Shown here piece after piece: positions 10,632 through 20,006 of a DNA stretch of 64,000 nucleotides. This DNA comes from Microvirga pudoricolor (GTDB taxonomy: Bacteria > Pseudomonadota > Alphaproteobacteria > Rhizobiales > Beijerinckiaceae), in the NCBI RefSeq assembly GCF_016892705.1, contig NZ_JAFEMB010000007.1:1-64000 (forward strand), read 5' to 3'. Position 1 is the stretch's first letter; every line of letters begins with the position of its first letter. A model generated the notes under the pieces. That model was not told the origin of the DNA, made no database searches, and was given only the letters and a program-made list of their open reading frames with translations. The position numbers were made by a program, and so were the translations under genes.

Positions 10632-11467
10632 CACAGGGCCCAAGCCGGATCGCGGTTGAGGGTGGGGAGGGGACGGACGTCGTCCTTGAGGGTGGGCAGG
10701 CAGCGCATGAGGCCTTGCGTGTAGGGATGCCGCGCGTCGCGCAGGTTCCGGGCCTCGATCTCCTCGACCACGCGGCCCGCATACATCACGAGCACCCGGT
10801 CGCAGAAGGACGAGACGAGCTTCAGGTCGTGGGAGATGAAGATCAGACCCATGCCGCGCTCCGAGACGAGCTCGTCGAGGATTCGCAGGATCTCCATGGA
10901 CACCGTCACGTCGAGGGCCGAGGTCGGCTCGTCCGCGATGAGCAGGTCGGGCTCGGTCACCAACATCATGGCGATCATGGCGCGCTGGCCCATGCCGCCG
11001 GAGACCTCGTGCGGGTAGAGGGCGAAGACGCGGCCCGGATCGCGCATCTTCACGGCCTCCAGCATGGCGAGCGCCCGGTCGCGGGCCTCGCCTTTGCCGG
11101 CTTTCTTGTGTGCCTGATACGCCTCGATAATCTGCTCTCCGATGGGCATGACCGGGTTCAGGGAATACTTCGGGTCCTGCATGACCATGCTGATGCGCCC
11201 GCCCCGGAGGGCCCGCAGGGTGCGGCGGGATGCGGTGAGCAGGTCGATCCCGTCGAAGGCGAGACGCCTGGCCTCGACCTCGCCGGGCGGTGGGGTGAGC
11301 CCCAGGATCGCACGGCCGGTCTGGGATTTGCCCGAGCCCGATTCGCCCACGATGCCGAGGCGCTCCCGGCCCAGCTTGAAGGTGACGCCCCGGACCGCCT
11401 CGACGGTGCCGGTGCGCAGGTGGAAGCGGACCCGCAGGTCCTCGACGTCGAGAAGGGGAGCCGTCAT
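10631..11467 (-). CDS. Peptide ABC transporter ATP-binding protein (DppD/OppD type)
   Basis: A 278-residue ABC ATPase with Walker A GESGSGKS (41-48), QDPKYSLNPVM after the Q-loop, signature VSGGMGQRAMIA, Walker [14 protein letters not shown], and the C-terminal HPYTQGLM segment typical of DppD/OppD. With the partner ATPase it would form the heterodimeric motor of the importer. Its ATG lies within the end of the permease gene (ATGA overlap at 11464-11467) and its stop overlaps the next start, so the genes form one operon. Confidence 0.93.
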
Positions 11468-12411
11468 TTCGCAGCCTTGGGATCGAGCACATCGCGCAGG
11501 CCGTCGCCCAGGAGGTTGAAGCCCAGGCTGACCACGAAGATGGCGAGGCCCGGCATCGCCGCCACCCACCATTGATCGATGAGGTAGTTGCGGCCCGTGG
11601 CCACCATGGCGCCCCATTCCGGCATGGGCGGCTGAGCGCCCAACCCCAGGAAGCCCAGGCCGGCGGCCGTCAGGATGATGCCCGCCATGTCCAGCGTCAC
11701 CCGCACGATGAGGGACGACATGCACAGCGGCACCACATGCCCTAAGATGATCCGGGGCGTGGACGCGCCCTGGAGCTTCACGGCGGCGATGAAGTCGCTG
11801 TTGCGGATCGTCAGCGTCTCGGCCCGGGCGATGCGCGCGTAAGGCGGCCAGGACGTGATCGCGATGGCGATGATGGCGTTCTCGATGCCGGGTCCGAGCG
11901 CCGCCACGAAGGCCAGCGCCAGCACGAGGCGCGGGAAGGCCAGGAAGATGTCGGTGATGCGCATGAGCACCGTATCGACCCAGCCGCCCATGTAGCCCGC
12001 GACCGTGCCGAAGAGCAGCCCGATGGGCGTGGCGATGACCGCCACCAGCATCACCACCATGAGGGTGATGCGCGAGCCGTAGATCACGCGGGAGAAGATG
12101 TCCCGCGCCTGATCGTCGGTGCCGAACCAGTGAAGCGCGCTCGGGGGCAGAAGGCGCTCGGTGCGCAGGTCTCCGCCCGCGATGGGCGAATACGGCGCGA
12201 TCACGTCGGCGAAGAGCGCCACGAAGACCAGGAGCAGGATCACCGCGAGGCCGATCACCGCCAGGGGATTGCGGCTGAAGGTGCGCCAGCCGAGATAGCC
12301 GCGACCGAGGCGGGCCTGCCAGCGGGACGACGGCTCCGAGGACAGGAGCCAGGCCCGCATGCCGACAGGCGCGGCGGTCGGGATCGGCGGAAGGGGAGGG
12401 GAACCGGCCAT
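11464..12411 (-). CDS. Peptide ABC transporter permease (DppC/OppC type)
   Basis: A 315-residue inner-membrane permease with the N-terminal OppC segment (RNPLAVIGLAVILLLVFVALF), the FGTDDQARDIFSRVIYGSR motif of DppC/OppC proteins, and the EAA loop around AETLTIRNSDFIAAVKLQGAS that docks the ATPase. Six membrane helices are visible. The C-terminus overlaps the start of the ATPase gene by four bases, and its own start follows the other permease directly. Confidence 0.93.
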   Translation of the reverse strand: MAGSPPLPPIPTAAPVGMRAWLLSSEPSSRWQARLGRGYLGWRTFSRNPLAVIGLAVILLLVFVALFADVIAPYSPIAGGDLRTERLLPPSALHWFGTDDQARDIFSRVIYGSRITLMVVMLVAVIATPIGLLFGTVAGYMGGWVDTVLMRITDIFLAFPRLVLALAFVAALGPGIENAIIAIAITSWPPYARIARAETLTIRNSDFIAAVKLQGASTPRIILGHVVPLCMSSLIVRVTLDMAGIILTAAGLGFLGLGAQPPMPEWGAMVATGRNYLIDQWWVAAMPGLAIFVVSLGFNLLGDGLRDVLDPKAAK

Positions 12412-13469
12412 CAGCGCGTCCTCGGATCGAGCAGGCGGTAGAGCAGATCGGACACGAGGTTGAGCAGCACGAAGACCGCGCCGATCACCAGCGTGCCGCC
12501 GAGAACGGCGTTCATGTCGGCATTCTGGAGCGAGTTGGTGATGTACTGGCCCAGGCCCGGCCAGGCGAAGACGGTTTCCGTCAGCACCGAGCCCTCCAGC
12601 AGGTTGGCGTAGGACAGGGCGATAACGGTGATGAGCGGCACGGCGGCGTTGCGCAGCGCATGACGCCAGATCACGCGGGTCTCCGACAAGCCCTTCACCC
12701 GCGCGGCGATCACGTATTCCTGCGCCAACTCATTCAGCATGAACGAGCGCGTCATGCGGCTGATATACGCGAGCGAGAAATAGCCCAGCAGGCAGGCGGG
12801 CAGCAGCACGTGCGAGACCGCGTCCCAGAACGCATCCCACTGGCCCTGCATGGCCGTGTCGAGGAGCACGATGCCGGTCACGGGCGTGTAGAGGTAGGAA
12901 TAGGTGACGTCGATGCGCCCCGGTCCCGCCACCCATCCGAGCTTGGCGTAGAAAAGCAGCAGGCCCATGAGGCCGAGCCAGAAGATCGGCACGGAATAGC
13001 CCACGAGGCCGAGCAGGCGCACGATCTGGTCGACGATGCTGCCTCGCTTCACGGCGGCGAGCACCCCGAGCGGAATGCCGATGATCGTGCCGATGAGCGT
13101 GCCGAGGGTCGCCAGTTCCAGGGTGGCCGGGAACACGTTGATGATATCGGTCATCACCGGGTTGGTGGTCAGAACCGAATTGCCGAAATCGCCCGTGGCG
13201 GCCTTCTTCACGTAGATGGCGAATTGCTCGATGAGCGGCCGGTCGAGGCCCATCTCCTGCCGCACGCGCTCGTAGACATGAGCCGGCGCCCGGTCGCCCA
13301 CGATGGCCAGGACGGGGTCGATGGGAACGACGCGGCCGATGAAGAACGTGACGGCGACGAGGCCGAGCAGGGTCGTTGCCAGGACGATGACGAATTGCGC
13401 GAGGCGCTTAAGGAAGAAGCGGAGGGCAAGACCATGCCCTCCGCCTCCCTGCAAGGTTGCCGATGCCAT
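12411..13469 (-). CDS. Peptide ABC transporter permease (DppB/OppB type)
   Basis: A 352-residue permease with the classic DppB pattern: an N-terminal helix (FFLKRLAQFVIVLATTLLGL), a long periplasmic part with GLDRPLIEQFAIYVKKAATGDFGNS, then five helices and the EAA loop (AARVKGLSETRVIWRHALRNA). It pairs with the DppC-type permease that starts at the base where this gene ends. The ATG at 13469 is used; a start some 20 codons later at the LRFFLK segment would also be possible. The substrate-binding gene lies 6 bp upstream. Confidence 0.92.
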   Translation of the reverse strand: MASATLQGGGGHGLALRFFLKRLAQFVIVLATTLLGLVAVTFFIGRVVPIDPVLAIVGDRAPAHVYERVRQEMGLDRPLIEQFAIYVKKAATGDFGNSVLTTNPVMTDIINVFPATLELATLGTLIGTIIGIPLGVLAAVKRGSIVDQIVRLLGLVGYSVPIFWLGLMGLLLFYAKLGWVAGPGRIDVTYSYLYTPVTGIVLLDTAMQGQWDAFWDAVSHVLLPACLLGYFSLAYISRMTRSFMLNELAQEYVIAARVKGLSETRVIWRHALRNAAVPLITVIALSYANLLEGSVLTETVFAWPGLGQYITNSLQNADMNAVLGGTLVIGAVFVLLNLVSDLLYRLLDPRTR

Positions 13470-13475
13470 CGAGGC

Positions 13476-15071
13476 TTAGTTCTTCTTCGCCTGCGTCACG
13501 TCGTTGTCGCTGAACGACGGTCCAAGAATGAAGTTCTCGACATTCTTGCGCACGGCCGCGACTTCGGTCTGCTGGAGGAAGATCACGAACGGGCCGTCGT
13601 CGAGTACCGACTTCTGCAGTTCTTTGTACATCTGGGCCCGCTTCTCGGCGTCACGCTCCATCACGGCGGCGCGAGTCTTGGCGGTCAGGGCACCCGGATC
13701 CCAGGCGTTGCGCCAGGCAAGCGGCTTGGCCTTCGCGTTGTCCGTGTTGTCGTCGTTCGCCGCGAAGGTGTCGGCGTTGGAGTTCGGGTCCTGATAATCC
13801 GAGCCCCAGTTGCCGATATAGATGTCGTGCTGGCGGGCGCGGTACTTGGTCAGGGCCTGCTTGCTGTCCATCGGCAGGATCTCGAGCTTGATGCCCGCTT
13901 GCGCGAAGGTCGCCTGCATAGCCTGGGCGATGCCCGTGATCTCGGCAGTGGAGCGGGTGTCCATCGTGACCGAGAAGCCGTCCTTCAGGCCCGCCTTGGC
14001 CAGCAGTTCCTTCGCCTTGGCGACGTCGAGCTTGTAGGGGTTGTTGGTCTCGGCGCCCAGGAAGCCCTTGGGCAGGAAGTTCTGGTGCACGTCGCCCTTG
14101 CTCTTCATGATCGTGTCGGCGATCGCGGCGTAGTCGACCAAGTATTTCAGGGCGAGGCGAACCTCGGGCTTGGCCAGGTTCGGGTTCTTCTGGTTCAAGC
14201 CGAGATAGTAGACGGTGCCCTTCGGGCCGCTCTCGATCTTGATGTTCGGGTCCTTGGAGACCGCCGCGATTTCCTCAGGATTCAGGTTGCGGGCCACGTC
14301 CACGTCGCCCTTCTCGAGGAGCAGGCGCTGGCTGGCCGTCTCCTTGATGTGGCGGAAGATCACGCGGGCGAGCGGGGTCTTGTTCTCATAGTTCGGGTTG
14401 CGCTCCAGAACCAGGACCTCGTTGGCCTTCCAGTCGCGCATGATGTAGGGGCCCGAGCCCGCATACTTGGTCTTAAGCCAGTTATAGCCCCAGTCGCCGT
14501 CCTTTTCGTTCTGGGTGAGCAGCTTCTTGTCGACGATGGACGCCACCGAGTTGCCCAGGCAGTAGAGCACCAGGGTCGGAGCGTAAGGCTTGTCGACCTC
14601 GAAGGTCACCTCGAGCGGGCCGGTCTGCTTGACCTTGTCCTTCACGTTGTCCTTCGTCAGGCCGAACTGGCCCAGGATGAAGGCGGGCGACTTGTCCAGC
14701 GCCACGGCGCGGGTCAGCGAATAGACCACGTCCTCGGCCGTGATGGGATTGCCGGAGGCGAACTTGCGGTTGGGCTTGATCTTGAAGGTGAAGGTCTTGC
14801 CGTCCGGCGAGACCGTCCAGGATTCCGCGACCTGTCCGGAGATCTTCGACACATCCTTGATGTCGTAGGTGACGAGGCGCTCGTAGGTGTTGCCCATGAT
14901 CTCCGAGGACGAGAACTCGAATACCTCTGCCGGGTCCAGCGAGATGATGTCGTCGCTCTGCCAGGCCTGGACCAAGGTGTCCGGAGGCGTGGCAGCCATG
15001 ACGGCGGAAAACGAGGTGGCCATGGTGGCGACCATGGCGGCCGACAGAAGGAAGCGCGGTAGTGGTTTCAT
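13476..15071 (-). CDS. Peptide ABC transporter substrate-binding protein (SBP_bac_5)
   Basis: A 531-residue periplasmic protein with a signal peptide (residues 1-27, ending VMAATPP) and the family-5 solute-binding fold. SDDIISLDPAEVFE and YERLVTYDI form the N-terminal signature, and AESWTVSPDGKTFTFKIKPNRKF is the diagnostic block. It captures di- or oligopeptides (less often other compounds) and delivers them to the DppBC-type permeases encoded next. As first gene of the unit it sits closest to the promoter, giving the usual excess of binding protein. Confidence 0.92.
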   Translation of the reverse strand: MKPLPRFLLSAAMVATMATSFSAVMAATPPDTLVQAWQSDDIISLDPAEVFEFSSSEIMGNTYERLVTYDIKDVSKISGQVAESWTVSPDGKTFTFKIKPNRKFASGNPITAEDVVYSLTRAVALDKSPAFILGQFGLTKDNVKDKVKQTGPLEVTFEVDKPYAPTLVLYCLGNSVASIVDKKLLTQNEKDGDWGYNWLKTKYAGSGPYIMRDWKANEVLVLERNPNYENKTPLARVIFRHIKETASQRLLLEKGDVDVARNLNPEEIAAVSKDPNIKIESGPKGTVYYLGLNQKNPNLAKPEVRLALKYLVDYAAIADTIMKSKGDVHQNFLPKGFLGAETNNPYKLDVAKAKELLAKAGLKDGFSVTMDTRSTAEITGIAQAMQATFAQAGIKLEILPMDSKQALTKYRARQHDIYIGNWGSDYQDPNSNADTFAANDDNTDNAKAKPLAWRNAWDPGALTAKTRAAVMERDAEKRAQMYKELQKSVLDDGPFVIFLQQTEVAAVRKNVENFILGPSFSDNDVTQAKKN

Positions 15072-15321
15072 GGTTCAGTTCCCCTGGGGACAGTTCCCTG
15101 AGGCGCCTCATGCGCCTTTTGTGCTCATTAAGAATGCAAATCGGACGGGTTCTGTCGAGCCCTCCCACTGGATTTGAAGTGGTAAACGTTGCTCAGTGTG
15201 CCCAATGCGACGGCAGGGCGCACGGTGGCCCCGTCCGAATGTCCCCTGCGCCGGGCTTGGCCTCGGGACCGAAGATGTGGCAAAGGCTGCTGCGCCCGCC
15301 ACGTCAAGCCCGGATGATCCC

Positions 15322-16722
15322 GTGTCCCAAGACCCGAACAAGCCCAAGGCCAACACCATGTGGGGCGGCCGGTTCTCGTCCTCGCCCAGCGCCCTGATGG
15401 AAGCCATCAACGCCTCCATCGATTTCGACAAGCGCCTGGCTTCCCAGGACATCCAAGGATCGCTCGCCCATTCCAACATGCTGGCCCAGCAGGGGATCAT
15501 CGCCTCCTCGGACAGGGACGCGATCCACGAGGGCCTCCAGCGTGTCATGGCCGAGATCGAGGGCGGCGGCTTCGCCTTCTCCAAGGCCCTGGAAGATATT
15601 CACATGAACGTGGAGAGCCGCCTGCGCGAGATCGTGGGCGATCCGGCGGCCCGCCTTCACACCGCCCGCAGCCGCAACGATCAGGTCGCCGTCGACGTGC
15701 GCCTCTGGGTGCGGGACGCCCATGACCGGACGGACGAGCAGCTCACCCGCCTGATCAAAGCCCTGCTCGACAAGGCCGAGCCGCACGCCGCCACCGTGAT
15801 GCCGGGCTTCACCCATCTCCAGAGCGCGCAGCCGGTGACCTTCGGTCACCATCTCCTGGCCTATGTGGAGATGTTCGGCCGCGACCGGGGCCGCATCCGG
15901 GATTCCCGCAGACGCCTCAACGAGTCGCCCCTCGGCGCCGGGGCGCTCGCGGGCACATCCTTCCCGGTCGACCGGCATATGACCGCCAAGGCCCTGGGCT
16001 TCGACGGGCCGACACGCAACTCGCTCGATTCGGTATCCGATCGGGACAGCCTGATCGAGTTCGTGTCCGCCGCATCGATCTGCGCCGTTCACCTGTCGCG
16101 GCTGGCGGAGGAGATCATCATCTGGATGTCGGCCCCGTTCGGATTCGTGCGCCTGCCGGACCGCTGGACCACGGGCTCCAGCATGATGCCCCAGAAGCGC
16201 AACCCGGACGCCGCCGAGCTGGTGCGCGGCAAGACGGGCCGCATCTTCGGCTCGCTCATGGCTCTGCTCACCATGATGAAGGGCCTGCCGCTGACCTATT
16301 CCAAGGACATGCAGGAGGACAAGGAACAGCTCTTCGACGCCGCCGATACCATCGAGATCGTGCTGGCCGCCATGACGGGCATGATCCAGGACCTGGAGCC
16401 CGTGCCGGCGCGCATGGCGGCGGTGGCGGGCGCAGGCTTCTCCACCGCGACCGACCTGGCCGACTGGCTGGTGCGAAGCCTCGACATCCCGTTCCGGGAC
16501 GCCCACCACATCACGGGCCGCATCGTGTCCGAGGCCGAGACCCGCGGTTGCGGTCTGGAGGATCTGCCCCTGGACGCCATGCAGGCCGTGGAGCCCCGCA
16601 TCCATGCGGGGATCCTCGAGGTGCTGGGGGTCGAGAACTCGGTCCGGTCCCGCGTCAGCTTCGGCGGTACGGCGCCGAGCCAGGTGGTGCAGCAGATCGC
16701 CTGGTGGCGGGAGCGGGTTTGA
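15322..16722 (+). CDS. argH: Argininosuccinate lyase
   Basis: Splits argininosuccinate to arginine and fumarate, the last step of arginine synthesis. The fumarase/aspartase-superfamily signature [15 protein letters not shown] lies near residue 280. [15 protein letters not shown] and [18 protein letters not shown] are the other substrate-site blocks. The GTG at 15322 gives 466 residues, the usual ArgH length; the ATG at 15358 (TMWGGRF) would give 454. The frame is open back to 15196, but that part has a poor composition. No arg neighbour is present. Confidence 0.93.
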   Translation: MSQDPNKPKANTMWGGRFSSSPSALMEAINASIDFDKRLASQDIQGSLAHSNMLAQQGIIASSDRDAIHEGLQRVMAEIEGGGFAFSKALEDIHMNVESRLREIVGDPAARLHTARSRNDQVAVDVRLWVRDAHDRTDEQLTRLIKALLDKAEPHAATVMPGFTHLQSAQPVTFGHHLLAYVEMFGRDRGRIRDSRRRLNESPLGAGALAGTSFPVDRHMTAKALGFDGPTRNSLDSVSDRDSLIEFVSAASICAVHLSRLAEEIIIWMSAPFGFVRLPDRWTTGSSMMPQKRNPDAAELVRGKTGRIFGSLMALLTMMKGLPLTYSKDMQEDKEQLFDAADTIEIVLAAMTGMIQDLEPVPARMAAVAGAGFSTATDLADWLVRSLDIPFRDAHHITGRIVSEAETRGCGLEDLPLDAMQAVEPRIHAGILEVLGVENSVRSRVSFGGTAPSQVVQQIAWWRERV

Positions 16723-16774
16723 TACCTTCCACTCTCTCGACATCATCCTGAGGTGGGCTGCAACCTCCCACTGA

Positions 16775-16816
16775 CCTCATCCTGAGGGGCCGCTTTAGCG
16801 GCCCCTCAGGATGAGG
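16775..16816. repeat. Perfect palindromic repeat element (family 1)
   Basis: A 19-bp perfect inverted repeat (16775-16793 with 16798-16816; inner part GAGGGGCCGC) and a TTTA loop. Degraded copies follow at 16836-16880, and a related cluster sits at 41595-41745 (shared core GCCGCTTTAGCGG and CTTCGAGA). It could double as the argH terminator, although no T-tract follows. Confidence 0.75.
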
Positions 16817-16985
16817 CTTCGAGACGGCCTGACGGCCTCCTCGGGATGAGGCTTCGAGACCAACCTGAGGCTCACTCAGGGTGACGCTTCGGGGCGGCCG
16901 CTGTGGCCCCAGGGTCAGGCCAATCGAGCGAAACGCTTTTGTTTCAGCGGTTTGTGCCTCGTCTTCACAGCCTCTCGACCGTGGC

Positions 16986-17014
16986 CTTGATAGGGCCCGC
17001 ACCAACCTCCATAT
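16986..17014 (+). promoter_or_regulatory. Candidate RpoH (sigma-32) promoter for the Hsp20 gene
   Basis: CTTGAT at 16986-16991 and CCATAT at 17009-17014, 17 bp apart, resemble the heat-shock consensus (CTTGAA/CTTGAC and CCCATNT or CYTATNT). Transcription would start near 17021, leaving a leader of about 80 nt. The position before a small heat-shock gene supports the call. Confidence 0.45.
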
Positions 17015-17101
17015 TGTTCTCAACGGCCCTCAAAGGCCGCCTGAGTGCCGCAAGAGCGGGCTCAAACCCAACCGAAGTGCCTCTAACCTTGGGCTTCGAA
17101 C

Positions 17102-17536
17102 ATGTCGCGTCAGTCGCCCTTCGGGCACCCGTTTCTTCTGGGCTTCGACGAGATCGAGCAGGCACTCGACCGCGTCGCCAAAGCCACGAGCGACGGTTAT
17201 CCGCCCTACAACATCGAGCGGCTGGCTCGTGCGAACAACGTCCCAGAGCGTCTTCGCATCACCCTGGCGGTTGCCGGATTCACCCGGGAGCAGCTGGAGG
17301 TGACGCTGGAGGAGAACCAATTGGTGATCCGTGGACGCCAAGTCGATGACAAGACCCGGCACTTCCTGCATCGCGGCATCGCCGCCCGTCAGTTTCAGCG
17401 CGCATTCCTCCTTGCCGACGGCATGGAGGTACTGGGCGCCGATCTGTCCAATGGCCTTCTGTCCATCGACCTCGCCCGCCCGGAGGCGGAGCGGATCGTG
17501 CGGAAGATCTCTATTGCGACAACCGACGACGCGTAA
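17102..17536 (+). CDS. ibpA: Small heat shock protein, Hsp20/IbpA type
   Basis: A 144-residue ATP-independent holdase chaperone. The alpha-crystallin domain runs from about 38 to 130 (PPYNIERL start, ITLAVAGFTREQLEVTLEENQLVIRG core strands, GIAARQFQRAFLLADGMEVLGADLSNGLL). The N-terminus (FLLGFDEIEQALDR) is the class-A rhizobial type. There is no clear ribosome binding site before the ATG, which in this family can mean that translation depends on melting of the leader RNA. A DUF1150 gene follows after 22 bp and is probably in the same operon. Confidence 0.9.
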   Translation: MSRQSPFGHPFLLGFDEIEQALDRVAKATSDGYPPYNIERLARANNVPERLRITLAVAGFTREQLEVTLEENQLVIRGRQVDDKTRHFLHRGIAARQFQRAFLLADGMEVLGADLSNGLLSIDLARPEAERIVRKISIATTDDA

Positions 17537-17558
17537 CGATCCGCCTGAGGAGGTTCTT

Positions 17559-17810
17559 ATGAACGATACCCTGCACACCTTCGACAAGGCCGATCTCGCG
17601 GCGCTCGGCGAGGGCCGGATGGCCTACGTCAAGGCGATGAGCTCGGACGATATCGCCCGCCTGTACCCGCAGGCGCCAGACATCCAGCCCGGCCTTCAGC
17701 TCTTCGCGCTCCTGTCGGCCAGCGGCTCGCCGATCCTGCTCACGGATACCCGTGACGCCGCCGTGGCCAATGCCTGGGCCCACGACCTCCAGACGGTCAG
17801 CCTTCACTAG
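17559..17810 (+). CDS. DUF1150 family protein
   Basis: An 83-residue protein with the DUF1150 pattern: LGEGRMAYVKAMSSDDI, then YPQAPDIQPGLQLFALLSASGSPILLTDTRDAAVANAWAHDLQTVSLH. The ATG has GAGGAGG 7 nt upstream. The family has no known function but is regularly found behind small heat-shock genes in Rhizobiales, as here, so a role in the heat-shock response is likely by association. Confidence 0.85.
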   Translation: MNDTLHTFDKADLAALGEGRMAYVKAMSSDDIARLYPQAPDIQPGLQLFALLSASGSPILLTDTRDAAVANAWAHDLQTVSLH

Positions 17811-17814
17811 CCTG

Positions 17815-18576
17815 TCAGGCGATCCCCTCGACGGCGGCGATCAGCTTCTCCAGGTCTTCGGGCCTGGATAGGCGGTGGTCGCCGTCATTGATCAGCGTGA
17901 GGGAGACGCTGTCCCCCGGCAGGTGCTCCACGAGCTTGAGGGCGTGCTGCCAGGGCACGTCCGGGTCTTCCATCCCCTGCAGGATATGAACCGGGCAGCC
18001 CGTGCGGATCGGCGATCCGAACAAGAGGTGCCGGCGCCCGTCCTCGATCAGCCCTCGGGTGATGATGTACGGATCGTCCGAATAGGCCGAGGGCCGGCGA
18101 TAGGCGCCGGTCTCCAGCACCATTTGCCGGATGTCGTCCGGAAACCGGTCCCACATCAGGCGCTCGGTGAAATCCGTCGCGGGCGCGATGAGCACGAGAC
18201 CGACGGGCGCGCGATCGGGACTGGACTTCAGCAGCTCCCGGATCGCCAGGAGCGCGATCCAGCCCCCCATGGACGACCCGACCAGGACCGGCGGCTCCGG
18301 TACATGGTTCACGAGCACCGCGAGCGCATCCTCCAGCCACCGGGAGATCGTGCCATCCTCGAAAGGTCCCTCCGATTCGCCATGGCCGCTATAGTCGAAG
18401 CGGATGAAGGCCCGGCCCGTGCGTTCGGCCCAATCGTCGAGGATCGCGGCCTTGGTGGAGCGCATGTCGGATTTGAAGCCGCCGAGCCATACCACGGGCG
18501 GACCCTTGCCGGCCCGGGCCAGAACGGCGATACGGCGCATGTCGGGACCATGGCCGACGGAGATGATCTGCGGCAT
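17815..18576 (-). CDS. Alpha/beta hydrolase
   Basis: A 253-residue soluble serine hydrolase. GSSMGGW (about residues 98-104) carries the nucleophile, LGGFKSDMRSTKA near 32 is the oxyanion loop, and GMEDPDVP and NDGDHRLSRPEDL hold the Asp and His. The FKSDMxxTKA pattern is shared with ABHD10-like esterases and thioesterases. The substrate is unknown. It is convergent with the DUF1150 gene, only 4 bp apart. Confidence 0.85.
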   Translation of the reverse strand: MPQIISVGHGPDMRRIAVLARAGKGPPVVWLGGFKSDMRSTKAAILDDWAERTGRAFIRFDYSGHGESEGPFEDGTISRWLEDALAVLVNHVPEPPVLVGSSMGGWIALLAIRELLKSSPDRAPVGLVLIAPATDFTERLMWDRFPDDIRQMVLETGAYRRPSAYSDDPYIITRGLIEDGRRHLLFGSPIRTGCPVHILQGMEDPDVPWQHALKLVEHLPGDSVSLTLINDGDHRLSRPEDLEKLIAAVEGIA

Positions 18577-18648
18577 GGTTAACTCATCCTCAACTGCTTT
18601 GAATGCAAGGTTTTACCGTGTGATTCTGTTCAAAGGGCTCTTACACCG

Positions 18649-19890
18649 GTGAGTTTCGCATCGCGACCCGGCGGGGCGGCATTCCCGACCTCGCATTACC
18701 ACCCGCTGGCGGGCCGGACCATCCTCCAGATCATCCCGGAGCTGGAAGCCGGGGGCGCGGAGCGGACCGCCGTGGACGTGGCCGAAGGTTTGACGGAGGC
18801 AGGGGCGCGGGCGCTCGTGGCCACCGAGGGCGGGCGTCTCGTGGGTGAGCTCCAAGCCAAGGGTGGCGTGTGGGTGCCATTCCCGGCCGCCACCAAGAAT
18901 CCGTTCTCGATGGCTCTCAACGTCCGCCGCCTCGCACGGATCTGCCACAAGGAGAAGGTGGAGCTGGTGCATGCCCGCTCGCGGGCTCCGGCCTGGGTGG
19001 GGCTCGGCGCGGCGCGGGCCCTCAACCTGCCTTTTGTCACCACCTATCACGGCAGCTATTCGGGCCGGTCCTCCGTGAAGGTGCTCTACAATTCCGTGAT
19101 GGCCCGGGGCGACGCCATCATCGCCAATTCCCATTACACGGCGGACCTGATCCGGTCCCTCTATCCCCAGTCCGCCGACCGGATCCGGGTGATCCACCGG
19201 GGCACGGACTTCATGCAGTTCTCGCCCGGCGCCGTCACGGCCGAGCGGGTCGAGGCCCTGCGCAAGGCCTGGGGCGTCTCGCCCTATGAGCGGGTGGTTC
19301 TGCTAGCGGCCCGGCTGACGGGCTGGAAGGGCCAGAAGGTGCTGATCGAGGCGGCGGCCAAGCTGCGCGATGGCGGCTTGAGCGATGTGGCCTTCGTGCT
19401 GGCCGGAGACGCCCAGGGTCGCGACTCCTACGTCAAGGAGCTCGACGCCCTGATCGGCGCCCGCAAGCTCCAGGGGATGGTCCACCGGGTCGGCCACTGC
19501 ACCGACATGCCGGCGGCGTTCCTGGCCGCATCCGTCGTCACGGTCCCGTCCACGGAGCCGGAGGCCTTCGGGCGCTCGGCGGTCGAGGCGCAGGCCATGG
19601 GCACGCCCGTGGTGGTGTCGGATCTGGGGGCCGTGCCGGAGACGGTGCTGTCGCCGCCCACCGTCCCGCCTCAGGAGCGCACGGGCTGGCGCATCCCGCC
19701 CGGTGATGCCGATGCCCTGGCCGAGTCCATCGGCGAGGCCCTGTCCCTGGGCGCCACGGCCAAAGCGGGTTTGAGCGCCCGCGCCAGGGCCCATGTGGAG
19801 CGCCACTTTTCCCTTGAGCGCATGGTGGGAAGCACGCTGGATGTCTATTCCGCCCTTCTGGAGGGCCGTTTTGCGCGCGGAACGAGTTGA
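18649..19890 (+). CDS. Glycosyltransferase family 4
   Basis: A 413-residue GT-B glycosyltransferase. The N-terminal domain starts at ILQIIPELEAGGAERTAVDVAEGL (about 25-48); the linker and C-terminal domain hold VVLLAARLTGWKGQKVLIEAA and the E-x7-E motif in STEPEAFGRSAVEAQAMGTPVV (about 302-323). It transfers a sugar from a nucleotide donor, probably to a surface polysaccharide or lipid. The GTG start at 18649 is the furthest upstream; no strong ribosome binding site is seen. No other polysaccharide genes lie nearby. Confidence 0.88.
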   Translation: MSFASRPGGAAFPTSHYHPLAGRTILQIIPELEAGGAERTAVDVAEGLTEAGARALVATEGGRLVGELQAKGGVWVPFPAATKNPFSMALNVRRLARICHKEKVELVHARSRAPAWVGLGAARALNLPFVTTYHGSYSGRSSVKVLYNSVMARGDAIIANSHYTADLIRSLYPQSADRIRVIHRGTDFMQFSPGAVTAERVEALRKAWGVSPYERVVLLAARLTGWKGQKVLIEAAAKLRDGGLSDVAFVLAGDAQGRDSYVKELDALIGARKLQGMVHRVGHCTDMPAAFLAASVVTVPSTEPEAFGRSAVEAQAMGTPVVVSDLGAVPETVLSPPTVPPQERTGWRIPPGDADALAESIGEALSLGATAKAGLSARARAHVERHFSLERMVGSTLDVYSALLEGRFARGTS

Positions 19891-20006
19891 CTTCCGGTGC
19901 ATTTGAGCGAAATGTGAGATTATTCGCGGCATCGGTACATCGATTCAGCCGAGGGCTTAAGACGCCCTTCGGAGACGCCCGGTCCGCACAACAGGAGAAC
20001 TGAACC

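Larger units (their letters stand above)
16723..17101. other. Intergenic region with palindromic repeats and a heat-shock promoter
   Basis: About 380 bp between argH and the Hsp20 gene. The left half (16740-16890) holds one perfect 19-bp hairpin and two degraded copies of the same sequence family (GGATGAGGCTTCGAGAC occurs twice). The right half carries a sigma-32-like promoter at 16986-17014 and a leader of about 80 nt before the Hsp20 start. No gene is seen. Confidence 0.6.

Noticed and set aside
12660..15062. Very long plus-strand open frame (about 800 codons) opposite the peptide-importer genes
   Set aside because: It is antisense to clearly identified binding-protein and permease genes, is full of Arg/Gly/Asp/His typical of GC-rich shadow frames, and resembles no protein.
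16775..16816. argH terminator
   Set aside because: The hairpin is strong but lacks a T-tract and is repeated nearby and elsewhere, so it is listed as a repeat.
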